This document shows positions 38,330 through 52,700 of a DNA stretch of 64,000 bases, piece by piece. Within the stretch, counting starts at the first letter, position 1. Every line of letters begins with the position of its first letter. The stretch spans positions 12,723,501 to 12,787,500 of the forward strand of contig NC_071335.1 of assembly GCF_027744825.2 (NCBI RefSeq). Reading direction: 5' to 3'. Position numbers and translations under genes: made by a program. The stretch comes from Synchiropus splendidus (lineage: Eukaryota > Chordata > Actinopteri > Syngnathiformes > Callionymidae). The notes beneath the pieces are model-generated. The model had not been told where the DNA came from, made no database searches, and saw only the letters and a program-made list of their open reading frames with translations.

Positions 38330-39883
38330 ATGACGGCCGGAGCCCGGGAGGTGATGGTCAACTCCTCCCCGGCGGTCGCAGCCAATGCGGAAGGTGAAGA
38401 AATCGAGGTTTTGGAAAGTACTGAAGTCCTGCCGGTGGCCCCAGAAGATGTAAGTGGAACCCAAGCATGTACTTTAAAGTCATGGTGACGACAAGGAACC
38501 AAAATTTGAAGGGCCCATCACATTTACATCATTTCAGAGTGATCGCCAAGGTCCGGTTTGAGGACCCAAGTGTGACAACAAGTGAGTCATATCAGTGGCT
38601 CGTTTGCGCAGACTTTCAGTGTTATGACCAGATTTGATTCACTACGAATTTGGAAAACAAATTGCCAGAGACATCTGTTGAGCAATATTGCCTTAGTTCA
38701 GAATTGGGGCCCACATGAGGTCAGACTACCAGAGAAAATTGTCCACATTGAAACGACAGTAAAATAGTGAATTTATATCTTATATTTACACATATTTCCA
38801 TTGCTTTATCATCAATATATTCAATTCTAATTCATATTGACAATAAAAAGTTAAAAAAGTGATCACATATCACATTTTATGCATAAAATTTCATGCCATT
38901 TAGTATTATTAAAGTAACAAAAATCAAGTTAAATTCAAGTCACAGTCCTGTCTTTTGGCATGACTGCACCTGACAACAGTCACTGCAAATCATGTGGCCT
39001 CTGAGGAAATTCAACTGCCCTACCTGCCCTTGTTAGTAAGAACAATGGTAAACTGATGAGCCGACACTGAGCATGGAAAATTCATCTCCGGACACAAACA
39101 TTTTGTTATGGTTTCATCATTGATTTATGCTGTGCTATATGAAAAAATATTGGTTGGAAATGGAAACGTGTACTGAAGTACAGGCCAAAATACAAACTGC
39201 CTCAGAGAAGTACCAGGAAGCGTCACTTTTGTTGGAGGAAGACATTGATTCAACATTGGATTTTGGTTATTATGGTTGAGGGTAAAAAGTCGGCATGGAG
39301 CCAACGTTGAAAAGATGTTACTATTTCAACCCTAGAAAAACTTATGTTGATTCAAAACTGATCACTTTCAATGTTTATTCGCCGTCTTTCTGGGCAGAGT
39401 TCAGACAGTGAAGGTCAAGTTCGAACATCCACCTGGTTGTGACCAAGACTCTGTTGGACACACTTGTTTCCTCACCAAAAACATTTTTTCATGTAGCCAT
39501 TAGCATCTGACTTTCATCAGGAGCGGTGCTCCAAATCCACCTGCTGCTCCTTTAAAGCCCTCAGAGATGATGTAAGAGACAGAGCGATGACTCCAGAGAT
39601 GCACTATAAACACAGGCTCCATTGAAGCCACCGCAGTCATCTCCACGCCATTATCTGCCATCACAGCTTGTTAGCCACGACCAACTGATAATGGCGAGTG
39701 ATTGCAAAACTGCACTGAAGGCAGCCTCCCATAAAAAGGCAGAGGCCCTGTGAGATGAATTCTTGTTTTCTGCAAACAGCGAGGCGGCTGATTCTGAAGT
39801 CATTCAATGTCTGGTCCTGCTCACTTTCTCCCTCTCTTTTCTCTCTTTTCTTGCCTCAGCAATGGAAGTCTCTGTTTGACAAG
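38330..39883 (+). CDS. RHBDL3: RHBDL3 rhomboid-like protein, 5' part (exons 1-2)
   Basis: RHBDL3 belongs to the rhomboid intramembrane serine protease family, with EF-hand-like sequence before the membrane domain. Two exons are seen: 38330-38449 (40 codons) and 39860-39883 (8 codons), both in phase 0 with canonical GT/AG sites. The 48 residues include SSPAVAANAEGEEIE, EVLPVAPED and QWKSLFDK. They align with the human start (PAVAACAEAERIE, ERLPAAPED, HWKVLFDQ; recalled). RHBDL3 also follows RHOT1 in human on the same strand. The EF-hand and rhomboid exons are not seen and should lie to the right of the window. Confidence 0.88.
38450..39859 (+). other. RHBDL3 intron 1
   Basis: A 1.4 kb intron with no recognised repeat ends or RNA gene. 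Confidence 0.75.
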
Positions 39884-41412
39884 GTACGTAGCCCCGCAGC
39901 AGCCATGATGCTTTTGTAACAAAGTGGCGCCGGCTTTGCTCCTGTTTGTGCTTCAGTTTGTGTCAGATGTGATTTTATATATTGAATATTTTCATCACCT
40001 TCTCAGTTAGAAAAATATATATTGGTTCTTGAGAATCCCCCAAACATGATGGCATTTGTGTGAAGAAACAACCGCTCAGTAAAAATGCATGGACGCTGCA
40101 GGGACATCTGACATCATTGATCTCTGGATCCTGTGGGAGGTGGTCTGGGAGTATGGGGTCCTGCGTCTGTCCACACAGCTGGGCACGAGTGGGACACAGA
40201 CTCTTGTATGGGCCTCCTTTTTCACCAGCTTGTCTCTTGTTCTAGTGATGGTGAAGAGGGTTTGGTGATGTGCAGATATCTCAGATGATGTTGGTGTTGG
40301 CTTCAGATGGGAACTTTGACTGAGAATATTTATAGTTTTTTTTTTGTTTTGTTTGTCAGTAACATAACTAGAAACTGGGGAGTGGGAAGTGCTTCTTTTG
40401 TTCTCTGGGGTAAGGAACAGCACCTGTACGCCAAGGCTTCTCAGTCTGAACAGATGAGACCCACTCCCTAGGACTCCTCTGTTAACTGCTCAATCGGAGT
40501 TCCTACTCTAACCTTTCAATCACAAACCCAAAGAAAGGAAAAAGAGCTTTCTCCGTATGATCTAGATGCTTCCTGGAAGCTTCCCCATTGTGAGGGTCCA
40601 TAAGGGAGGAGGCCCTGGTGCAGACCCAGGTTAGGAAAAGATGGTGTGTCTCATTTATATCTCAGGTGACATCAGGATTGAGGTGAAGCCTGGGCCTCTT
40701 TACTTTAACTGCTACCCCTGCTACATGAACCTGCTTCATCTTTAGCTCCTTCAATAGAGTGAAACACATCGACAGGTTAGATCAACAGGTGCAATAGAAG
40801 GATGACAGGATCACCTTGCAAGTTCCTCTGGAGTGTGAGGTGGAGGCGAAGGTACAGTAGAAAGGAAAAATGAGCATCAATCCAGGTCAGAAAATAGAAG
40901 AAACAAGGGATGCTCCCTGTCTCTCACTCTCCTCTGTGACTGGCACATGATATTGCAGTGAGGTTCGGGTGCGCTAACTCATTTTAAAGTGACAGGAACC
41001 CGATCAGAGCGAGCGAAGGGCTCACGCTGGAGACATATCCTGGAGAAGGCTCCTGCCGCTTCATATGAAAACAGATGATTAGTAACTGAATCTAGACTTA
41101 TTGAGCAAAGGTGATTTGCTCTCTGCCGAGCTCTACTGCTGACAGTGGAAACAAAAAGGAGGCGACACACACCTCAGCTTCCAGCAGGGTCTGAGCAGTG
41201 GGTGTGTTCGCTCACGCTCTGTCGTCGATATGATGACAGTGCTATTAAGGCTGACACCTAATCTGGGAGCCATCGACCCTTCAGCTCCACCAGTTTTGTA
41301 CATCCAGGCACCACACGCAGCAGAGATGCAGACCAGAAGCCCCTGGAGAGGGGAAGTGTGGGCCAGCTGATGCAAGCAGCAGGTCGGGCTGACAGAAGGC
41401 AAACGGGGCCCC

Positions 41413-41443
<31 letters not shown>

Positions 41444-44400
41444 GGCTGTGATGCACACAGTTACCGCCCTGTGTGTCTACCCCAGCACCTGCTTGCCCCG
41501 GGGCCCCCTTTTCCCTTACTCTGCAGGGAATTGTGTGTGGCAGTGTAGCAGGGTATTTGCAATATTAAAGGTTGAGTCGCAGGCTTTTGTCTTGCTCAGT
41601 AGTTCTTGAGTAAACCCGAGGTCATTTGGGGGCGCCATGAAAGGCAGTGGTTTTTTTTTGTAGTGATGAAGCATATTTCATGGTCAGGCGCTTGTCTTCC
41701 ATCTGTGTGTGGCACAAATGTCTCCTCACTCATTCATGAATTCCTTCTTTCTGACTGGAAATTCAGATTGGATTGGTTTTACCTCAGGGTGAAGTCAGTG
41801 GTATTAAATGGTATCTCAAGTGGGAGGGCTCGGTCTAGTGTTATTACCTTGGGTCACTTTTCTGGATCCCTTTATTGAATGTTGTGGTCCCGGTAATTTG
41901 AAGTGACTGTGCAGTAAAAATTCAGATTTTATTTCAGCCCACATTTCTTGGTAAAACTATTCCGAGTTCTGCTTTAGACGCATCAGTTGTCAAGGGTATG
42001 ACCTGTGGTGAGGCAATCTCTGGAGACAAAACCTGTTGAGATAAGGTCAAAGTGGATCACAAATTCTCGACATCAGGACTTCAAACTGCTGCAGGAGGAA
42101 CAACCAAAATCTCTATTAAAAACTGTTGTATTTGGACAGCTTTATTGAACCGAGTACACACACGCTCTGATTCCTCAATTTGACTTTTAAATGATGGCTG
42201 TAATGCATTCATGAGATCAATATTGTTGCCGAATTGGTGCACAGGCGGTGATTGATGTTCGTCGATGGCATCTCGATTCTTGTCACTTTCAGATATTCTT
42301 CCCTATAACACAGAGTGTGTTGATTTCAAACTTTGAAAATGTCTATTGTTGAGTTTACTTATCTCTTCTCACCAGAGAGGGTTTTGTCTGAGATGAATAA
42401 AAAATATTCTGCTGTTGCTGCTGATGAGAACATTATTTTGCTTTTCCTTTATGCTCTCGAGCAAACAAGAAACTGAACACAAACTGAAACCAAAACTAAA
42501 AATCTGTTAGCATGCAAATTAGCATCTGAAACATTCAGGTGCGATCTTCATTTTTGAAAACTCTGATGCTCAATTTGACATAGCTTTATTAAGATAGACT
42601 TAAACTAAAGTTGATCAAATCCAGGTGTAATTATTTCTACTTCCTGAATGAGTCGCTATTAAGCACGGAAAGCTCTGATTGGTTGCCCAACCATAACTAC
42701 AATGAAAGCCACCCAAAGAATGAATGAACGCAATGGAGCTAAATAAGTGCGAACTATTTTCAATGACAGAAAAAAGGTTGAAAACAAACTTTACAGCTGC
42801 TTTTATTTGAGTCTGCAAGTCATCATACTGCAGGTTACGACACAACAACCAGCACTGTACAAATTGAACAGAACAGAGCGAGCTAGAAAAGCACTCAGAG
42901 AGCGCACCCCGAGTATGCAATCCAAGATGGCTACCCCAAGCCATCCCACCACCACATCCTACCACAGGACATATTGAATAAGGGAAACACACTGAAAGAA
43001 ACAAACACAGTCTGCGAATTTGTGTTTCCTCTTCATCCGGCGGCTTGTCCTTCACGTGCATGTAAAGAAGTCGCTCATAACGGAGCTTTCATGGACGTTG
43101 CTCTCTTGTTTTATGACTCGAATAACTTCAACTCTGTAGTGACGTCGCTCCCAGCTCTGACTTCCCTCTTCCTTTCATATAACAAACAGAACTGCTGCTT
43201 TGTTTATGCCGCTCTCCGTCCGCATCACTGCAACTTTAGATGCTAATTCCTTCAGACGTTTGTCGCCTAGCACATGTAGCATCCCTCCATCCCATCGCTC
43301 CATGTTAGACCTTTTTTGTTTTTCAATAGCCATTGTACTGGATTTCTAAACCAGAAGGAGGTCTTTCAGAAGAGTTTTACAAGAATTCCTCCGACCTCTC
43401 ACTTCAACAGTTTTCCTCTGCTCTTGCTCACCATTAAAAAAGTCAAATGGGCTCCTCTGTCTCGCCACAGTGGCTGCCGCTCTATAGGTTTGGATATAAA
43501 GGGCCACGGCTCTGCACAGTCTTAATTTAAGAAGCCGGGAATGTCCCGGAGCTTGTTAAGCTTTAAAGTGAAAGTCCCCAGTCATTGAGATTTACAAGTG
43601 CGATGAGGAAGCGTTTGCTCTGATGAATGTGAAGATTGCGTTTGTCGCTGGTGTGACTAAGATGGTGAGACGAGTTGATAACTTACAGGTCTGACTGGAT
43701 CTTTGATCCGCGTGTGTGTTCCGAGGCTGTTCTCGTTCGCCGCGGGCGCGCTACCAGCTTAGCGATTAAACACTTTCACATGGTTATTTTGAACACAGCG
43801 CATACTTTCCTGGTGATTGTTCACCACTCATTGTTTTATAGCAGAAGCTCTCCCCAATACGTGAGAGTTCCTGGTCGTCCACTTTTCCATATTTCCGCCA
43901 GTATCGGAGTTGTCAGCCCAGATTTATCATTAAAATACATACAGAAAATACATCAACAATCTCTGCATTTAACTGAAAGTTAAATCCAGATGAGGCCCAG
44001 TAGGTGGCGGTAGCATTCCCGGACGCACAACCAGGGAGAAAGTACATTTCTGTGGCCCTTTGCCTGTTGTTATTCAGCCTTCACACCTTTTGTATCTGTT
44101 CGAAAGAGTACTCATTGAGTACATTGGAAGCCCAGAAGCTGAAACCCAAATAACTTTGACAGTGCCGGTGTAAATGTTTCACTATTTTGTATTTTGTTTA
44201 TGATTGTATTTTTTGCTTATTGTGTTTTGCCCCTGCCTCGCTGCGTCCTTGGTTGTTTGCTTGTGATGGTTAAGACGCTGTGTCGCTTCCTTGTGTGTGT
44301 GAATGGGTGACTTTGTGAAAAGCACTTTGGTTGCTGGATAAGTCCAGTATTATAAGTAAAAGCCATTAAGAGTTTTGTGAAAATCCTTAATCAATGTTCA

Positions 44401-45439
44401 AGCTGAACATTAATCTTATACTCGTATTTTTGTCATATTTAAGTGTTTATTAAACGTTATTTCATCTTATCTTTTCATATTAGTTATTTCTGAGTATAGT
44501 GTTTGCCTTAAACAGTAGTGGCATAGTCCACTACTATTCCATCATATTTCTTAATTTAATTTGAATAAGAATAATAATTTAAAAATAAATTGTCTTCTGC
44601 CAGACAACGTCTATTTGTGAAGATATTATCATCAATTTGGGCTTAGATTTATACCTTTATACCTTCTTGACTCTGTATTTTGCATTCATATTTCTGAATG
44701 TTGTAACACAATGCCTTCCGTCATTCCATCTTTGCACAGAAAATAAAAAAATAAATCATAAAACCTTTTCTAATATATGCATGTTGCCCGTTTAGGAATC
44801 TTCTTCCGCAGCCTTGCGTCAGATGGATCAGAAATCATGAAAGAAACTATGACTTCATCTGTCACAGTGCTGAGTGTGTTCCTTGTTGGTTCTGCAATAA
44901 TTCAACAGAAGTCGTTCACAGTCGTCTGTCAGTGGCTTCGTACCTCATTATTCTCCACAGCTCACAGGATCACACCGTCTCACTTTCTCTGAAAAACACT
45001 TAAAAGTCAACGCTCCACCACGCAGGTAACTTGTGCTTGAGGGATAAACCATGTGGGACCCCTCAGCTGTATTTACTGATGCCTGTGAGGCTGCGCTCTC
45101 TACGCCCTGTCAGTTCTCCCCTCATTTACAGAGCAGAGAGCACCAGAGCTTCAGTGGCATAATTGTCTTTCGCAGAGTGAGAGCCACACGTTTGTCTGAG
45201 ATCTAGAATAATGAACGAGTGTTGGCTCTCAAGTAAGTACAATTAAAAGCCAAGTATTTTGAGAGTCAACTTTGTTGAAGGAATGACAAGAGCTTCTGTG
45301 CTTCAAGAAGGAAAACAAATGTGCAGTTAACCTGTCTCACACAGTGAAAGAAAGGAAACTATTGGATGAGATTCTGTCGATGAACCCAACTAAAAAACTA
45401 ATAAAATAAAGCAAAAAAAGCTTGAAGGTGTTGCCATTA
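39884..45439 (+). other. RHBDL3 intron 2, first part
   Basis: No coding exon is recognised. There is a CA microsatellite at 41416-41443, a fragment of the AGAGAGCGCA repeat near 42890, and a motif of the fish type GAATGGGTGA..AAAGCACTTTGG at about 44300-44370. Unrepetitive, moderately GC-rich stretches such as 43530-43690 could be regulatory. Confidence 0.6.
41416..41443 (+). repeat. (CA)n microsatellite
   Basis: About 14 CA units in the RHBDL3 intron. Confidence 0.95.
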
Positions 45440-46075
45440 TTTTGTCCAACCCCTGTATATGCTGGCCTTTCTGAACTACGAATGGAAGCTGGGAAGAGGA
45501 TCTAGACATTCGGAACTCTGTTTTAAAATTGGTAAATAAAACATTGTTTTGTGCAGACCACAGTTTAATTCAGTTTAAGGTTGTGCACCGATCCCACATG
45601 TCCAAAGTCAAGGTTTAACCTATACATCCGGAAACTAGTCCACTCTGTAATAAATGCAGGACCATGGAAGGCACCTTAGGACATATGTTTTGGACGTGTC
45701 CATCGTTGAAAACTTTCTGGACTGAAATTTTTGCTTCCCTCAATTACATTTTTCATATCAAGATAACACAAAGTCCGCTACCTACACACACCCAATGGCT
45801 CAGAGACATCATGTCTTGCCTCAAAATGGACAAAATCCGATATTCTGAAACTAAATCCCAGAAAACCTTCCGTGAAATATGAGACGCCTTTATGGAACTG
45901 TTTAAGACCCTTTAGATATTACTGAGTGAGGAAAGGGTACAGGTGTTAACTTTCATGATGGATAGACTGGCAGGGGTTGTTTTGGGGTTGATATATATAT
46001 TTTTTTTTTGTATTGTATTTTTATCTGTTTTATTATTATTATATTTTATTTATTGTGAGTTGTAAAGGAAAAAAA
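45440..46075 (+). mobile_element. L1-like LINE ORF2 3' fragment
   Basis: The interval 45664-45882 encodes GTLGHMFWTCPSLKTFWTEI, the cysteine-containing end of L1/Tx1-type reverse transcriptase proteins. The preceding sequence shows the usual upstream block (VHRSHMSKVK-like) in another frame. An A/T-rich tail follows. The copy is 5'-truncated and broken by stops and frameshifts. Confidence 0.75.
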
Positions 46076-46288
46076 AGGAAAAAAAGCATTACTTCCACAA
46101 TTTTTGCATGTCATCACTCTGACAAGCGCATCTGCCTTTTTGTATAATGTACACACCAAATGATCCTCTCAATTTCTATAATATATGAATTTGGCTAGGA
46201 GCCACGAATGGCCCTAGAATTATTGATTGTGTGATGTTGAGCAATATGATCAAGCCAATCTGTGTGCTAAGGTGACAAGTCTGTAGAG

Positions 46289-46771
46289 CAGAGGTGGGCA
46301 ATTAAATTTCCCAAGGGGCCGGGTTATATGTTGTGACCGTTGAGAAGGGCCGTCAAACAAAAAGAGAGGAGGACAAGTGAAAATTGAAAATAAAAATCAT
46401 GTGTGATTATGAATTTACACTGTAAAAATGCGTAGAAACTGTTGGTTTGTTGTGTTTTATTTAATTTAAACCACATTCCATTTAAAGATTGTCGATGTGG
46501 CTCATACATTTCAAAATTTACTTTCAATTCTGATGTATTTTAAGGGACAAGAAATACTCCTAAAATAGCCAACGGAAAAGATTTAGAAAAATAATTAAAC
46601 AAGAAAGTTATGTCTCAGTTACATCATAATAAACAAAAAACAATCCATAAGACAAAATGTCAGAGACAACAACAATGTCAGTTTTATAGTTTTGCTCTGA
46701 CTCCAGGAGGGCCACATAAATACAGTCAAAGGGCCGCATTTGGCCCCCGGGCCGCACTTTGCCCAGGTCTG
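46289..46771. mobile_element. hAT-type miniature transposon with perfect target-site duplication
   Basis: The ends are CAGAGGTGGGCAA and, in reverse, CAGACCTGGGCAA, so 11 of 13 bases match. Both sides carry the identical 8-bp duplication CTGTAGAG (46281-46288 and 46772-46779). The subterminal sequence is rich in GGGCCG. No transposase frame is present, so the 483-bp element is non-autonomous. Confidence 0.92.
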
Positions 46772-46779
46772 CTGTAGAG

Positions 46780-49700
46780 GATAGTTCTGGTTCTGCTGTT
46801 GGATCTAGCGCAGCAGTAGCTGTTCAGCATCATGGTCCTGTTGAGCGGGCAGGCAAATATGGTTTAAGAAGCTCACACTAGAGTTGGAAGCTGGAGTTGC
46901 CTTTCTGCAGCACGTATTATCTCTATCTCTGTGAGTACCACTCTTATAAACCTAACCATCGAAAACAAATGGCTTACCTTAACCAGAACTCTAAACCAAA
47001 CGTAGACCCCAGTCATTTTGTCTTCATGTCTTCATCCTCAAATTCAGGCTTGTGGGGTCTGGCGAATGGACCACAACATACACCTAAGGGTCCCGCAATA
47101 GGGTGTTTTCTCCAAAACTGGACCTCTCTAGAACAGATATGCTTAAACACACACACACACACAAGGAGAATTTAAAGTCATCAATTCCACGCACGCACAG
47201 ATATAATGCACAAGCTCCACGGAAAAAGAACCAAGAGTTGCAGTGTAAACAGTACCTTTATATGAATGTGAAGTTTCACACAAGGCTGAAAGGCTTCAGA
47301 AGTCAGCCCTCTCTCCCCCTCTACTAACTAACCAGCGTGCTTTGATGGAGTACCTGAACTGTTCCCAGCGGTAATGAGAAATCACCTGGGTGATATGTTG
47401 ATAAAACACCTCTAATATTTCCTTCCAAAGATTTAATCAGAGCTCATCTCCGCTCCTCGCCGAGCCTCGCCTCGCCTCGGGCCTAAATAGATTTCCTTAC
47501 AGAAAGGCTCAGTTCCAGTTGGCAGAGTGCGAAAACAGTCCCTGCTTTTATGCAGCGGTAAAAATAGCTGCTGTTTATCTGTGATAGGCTGAAAGAAAAT
47601 GTGCCAGTTCATCCTTGACTGGCATCAGACTCTCTTTTTACTGGTGTCAATGACTTTCCTCTTCTCCACTTGTATATGGTCTCTGAGCTGAAGCGTTGTT
47701 TTCAACCTGGTATGCTTTTCTCCAAACTTTTGATGTCCAACACTTTACTTTACACATGTCTTCTTTCTACCTTCCATAAAGATGACAGTGGGAACTTGTG
47801 ATGGCAACCTTTCACTGGTGCCATCACCTTACTCTTCTACCCATTCTCCTTTCTCTTCATCTGTCATTTTTATTATACACAAATGCATGTAAAGTGTTTG
47901 TGCTTACGTTCATTCAGTGTGTACACTTAATATAGCAGACCCTGTGTGAATGGAAAATGAACTCTGCACTAATAACTGCATGATAAATCGTCATAAATCC
48001 TTGACACAATAGTTATTGTTTTAACACATTTACTTTTCAGTTAAATAAATGCTTTTATTTGTATTATTTAAATTTTAATTATCACTTTTTTTTATGGATC
48101 CTTTATTTCATACACGTCAAGTGCGCATAAAGTCAAATCTGTTTGGCCGCACTTTAGATTGGGCATTGTATATTAACTATTATATACCTAAATGCTATCT
48201 TATTAACTTTAAATTATCAGTAGTTATAGTGTTGTTTAGAGTGAACTTTCTGTGACCATTCCAGGGCCAAATATGGTCAGGCGTAACAACACGCAAATCA
48301 ATACTGCATTGTGATGAATTACAGGCTAATATGTTGTTAATACACATGTGAACAAGTAGTTTATTTATGGTAGTATAAGCGTCACCTATTCTTATTATCC
48401 GCATGTTCCATCCCACAGGTTCTTTTTATGGTCCACGGTATCAGGTGTCCAAGCTGACAAATGGATTGATGTGTCATTGTTCTGGGTCTTAAGGGCAAGA
48501 ATTTAAAAAGTGGCATTTCCTGATGGATGTCCACCTTCTGACCAAACCAGATTGAATTGTCTGAGGCCAGAGTTTCCTGCTGTAGTTCACCAGCTGTTGC
48601 CATAGAAATCCACCTTCCCTTGTTAATTCAATTTGCAGGTGGCCTTGTAAGAATGTCATTCTGGTTTCTGTGTATGAATGAAGTTAGCATCCTGAGACTG
48701 AGGCTTGGAACCTGGATGCATCCATCATGCGACTAGTCTGTGGATTCACTACTTTCATTCCCCTCATGTGAGCGCTCAGCCTTGGCTTGTGAAGCATCTC
48801 ATTATTGCTTCTCTCATTGTTGAGGCTTCAATAAAACCTCAGACCTTTTCCAATGTTAGCGCCTTGACTTTTGTCTCCCAGAGAGGATGACGTTGATCGA
48901 GGATGCACTCTCTTATGAATCACTTCAAGGACATGTTGCTTATTTCTTGTCTTTCTTTTCATCATTTATTCTTAGGTTTTCTTCCGTCAAGCTTTCTTGC
49001 GCTGACTATTTTCCCCAGCATTCAGTGTCTTGCAAAGTTTCCAATGGATATTTTTTACTGAATATTTGTGACTCAAATCAAGTTTCACACAACCATTAGC
49101 TTCTGTCAAAAAATATCATTACATTATGTCAACAAAAGATTGTTAAACTTCCCAAAGATCAGCTCTGTTTGACAAACTCCTGCCACAAAGTAGAGCGACT
49201 AGCCAGCGACACTTTTTGATGACGTGAAATGGAATGGAACTAAATTGCTAGCTTACATTTCAGATATATCAAGTGGCTCTGTTGTATATCCCCCCCAATA
49301 TGACGCTCTATGAAACAAGCCAGGCCACCTCTGCTGTTGGCAGTAAAGGTTTCCTCCGCAGTGTGTTTAGTTGCCAGTAACAGAGACTGGGAAAATCCAA
49401 ATCTATTTTTGCCATCATTGTCTTATACATTAACATTTGATAAAACAATATAGTATTTACCACACAAGACATCATGACAGTGGATGAGCAACCTAATGGT
49501 TTCTCTCCAAGTGAGAGGCTAGACCAACTGGACGTGGACTCACAGGTCAGTGGGCGTGTCCTTGACAGTCTTGTTTAAGAGGTTTTGTTGGCTTTAGTTA
49601 AGATTTTGTCTGACAATTTCTGCTCATCGTCATGGCGACACCTTTTATTCCAGCAGCCTGTTTCTTTTTCAGCCACGTTTAAGAGCTCCGCCTTACAAAA

Positions 49701-52700
49701 GCTGTGTTTAACGTTCTCCAGCGTCTAGTCTCTCAGATCTCAGCAGCTGTGAGCTCACTCCTCTGACTGAGACTACCTTCCCTCCGGTTTCCAGTTACTG
49801 AGCTGTTGACAGTGGCGCGCTGGCCCTGACCGCTGCGTGATGCTGAGAGTACAGAAGAAGTTTTCTGTTCATGCTGACGACACACACACTTGGACACAGC
49901 AAACACAAGGCTATTGTATCCGTGTCAGCAGTCCACCTGCCAGGCTGCAGTACAGTCAGTGACACAGGAATGTGTGTGCGCGGCCCATTATCAAATGTTC
50001 TGTTCACATCCTTTATTCGAGCTGTTCTTTATTTAGAAGAATTTTCCTCTTTATTGAGACAGATGGCATTTTGAAAGCAGCCAGGAATGAGAGCCGACAA
50101 CTATAATCAGGGCTGTTTGTGTGCTGCATTCTCAAGGTCCAAATACGTCTTCGGGATCGCTTTTTCACTTCACCTAGTCTCGGAATGTTCTCATCTATCC
50201 GTGAAAGACTCCCTCCTTTTTTTTCTGCCCCGCTCCTTGGAGAATTTGCGGAGGCACGGCAAACACTGCTGCGTGTTGATGACAATTCGTGGCACTTTCC
50301 ATGGAAACAAGCTTGTATATGTCGGCCTTCTTTATCATCCTTCTTCACGGTGTTTTTGCAGAGACTGCCCATAATTATTTTTGTCATGGTAACTTGGTAG
50401 GCCGATATCAGCTGACTCAGCAGATGCCCAAGGTGAGCAGGTCTTAGCTTTCACCCAGATCTCTGTCCCTCTCCTGTCCACACCGTTTCGTCTTTCACGG
50501 CACCGCTGCCAAGTCTGGCACCGTGGGGAGAGAGAGAATGTTTTATTACAAAATGATTCATCACCTGATGTTGATTTTTTTTTCTGTTTGTGGATATTTT
50601 CTGCATGTCATGTTTCATGGCAGATTCTATGTCTCGGTTTGCCAGCAGCCCACAGCTGGTGTGTCTAAGTGCTGACCAGTGAAGTGCTTGAAGTGGTGTT
50701 GACCAACGGCGTGTTCCAGTTATCCAAGTCAGGAAAAGAATGTAGTGACATTCATGAAAGTTATTTACACGCGTGTCTTGTCCAGACAATAGCAAACTGC
50801 TTGATGTGTATGTGCTCCGTTTATGACTAGAAAACCCGCAGGATTGATCCACACTGATAACACATAACGCATCATGAAGGCGGACGTGAACATGATGGTT
50901 TTTGGCATGTTTTTAACGGAAAAATCCTGAATGAAACATCATAATGCCTAAAGTGCTGTATGAAGAGACGGACCGCTGCTGATAGGAGAGAGATTTAGTT
51001 CTCATGAAGTGGAGTTCCGCCTCAGATTCAGAAAATCCTGGTGAAACATAAATTGCCACTCTGTTCCTGTCAAATATACCGCAGTCCATCATGGTCGAAA
51101 CCAGCTTAAATGCAGTCGATTCCAGACCAAGACCTTGACAATGTGGTCTCGGGTCTGGCCTTGAGATTGAGACACTGGCTTGAGAGAAGCATTGACACAG
51201 TTTCTCTTCAGTTACTACCTTTTTGCTGGGAACACCACATGGATCATCTGATTTAGTTCAGAGCTGAAAGACAAATTTAAATAACAACTCATAAAAAACG
51301 TTTCAATGTTTTCTCACGAAGACAGAAGCGACATTTAAAAGTTTGACATGGGATACACATTCCTGGCAGCGTCCTCTTTTTTGACAGACTCAGGTCACCC
51401 AGGACAAAAACACATCTCAACTTGAATTTAAATTGAAGAAATGTCTGTATGACAAGTTCTGAACCCTTCGCTGCTGACACCATTTGACATCCACAACAAA
51501 AACAGTAAACAGAAACTTTGCGCTCATGTGACTGCCATTATGGTACTCCATGCTTGGCATGGCCCAAACCCAGACAAGTTCCACCAGCACATGCATCAGT
51601 TGTTTTATGATCTTCTCATTTCCATGGCAAACATTATAAAACAGAACATATCATAAATAACCCGTGAATGAATGACTCTCCAGACCAGATCATACCTGAC
51701 ACATTTATTCAGTATAACCAGTGAAGTTTACAAGGTGGTTTCCCTCACCATTTCTTTAACACTGAAACATCTTGAGGAGGTGGTTATTGTTTTCTTGTTC
51801 GCTGACCTCCAAGGATTACTGCAACAGGATTATGAGGTAACGGGGGCTGAAGGAGGATTGTTACCGCCGCCGCCGATCAGCAGACCCTTGTACCTTTGTG
51901 TTTAAGGTTGATCACAGGAAGTGAAGTTGCAGCGTGAGAGAATGTTTGTGCTATCCATTTCTGAAACACTCTTCTAATGGAGGGGTTCCTGCCGACCGCT
52001 GACAGGCAGATGGGAACCTTGAAAATGTTTGTGACAGCCCACCCCCCTTCACCGCTCTTTCTCTCTGGTCTGTCCCAATCTCCATTTACCCTATTTTCAT
52101 CTGTTGAGATTTGCAGGAAGTGAGACAGGAGGGGCTGCCTCGGGTCCATTTGCCTGCTATTAATGATCATAAATCTCTGCAGTGAATGGAGCTGCTGCCA
52201 TCAATGTGGCGTGGTTTAGATGGTGGGGTTGGTGGGGGTTGACCCGGGGTCAGGTCTGAAGCTGAAGCACTGACTGAATGGGGCACACTGACAGCCAGAG
52301 GACAGGCGCTTGAACAAATGTCCTTCTTTTTGTCGCCCCTTTATCTTCTTTGAGGAGCGCCTCTGAAGGAGCTTTAGTTTTGGGGTGTGGTCCGACCGTA
52401 ATGAGGGGTTCTCACCTCGCTGTAAATGGGAGGTTCGGGGGTCAAAGATCATCGATCTCTGTCTGTCATCGCTGACCTGAGCGTGCCCTGTCTGTGACTC
52501 CGTCAGATCTTGGTCTGTATGTTTGCGCCTGACTTCAGGTTGCACTGTCAGATTAACAATTAAAGCAGCACTTGCAGTTTTCCTGGAGCGCGTTCTTGTC
52601 AATTGGATTGAAGTACTGTTTGGTATGTTGGAGTGTTGTCTCTGGGCGCTTTCACACCTACCAACAGGGGGTAACTTGTTTGTTTGAACATATGCTGGAG

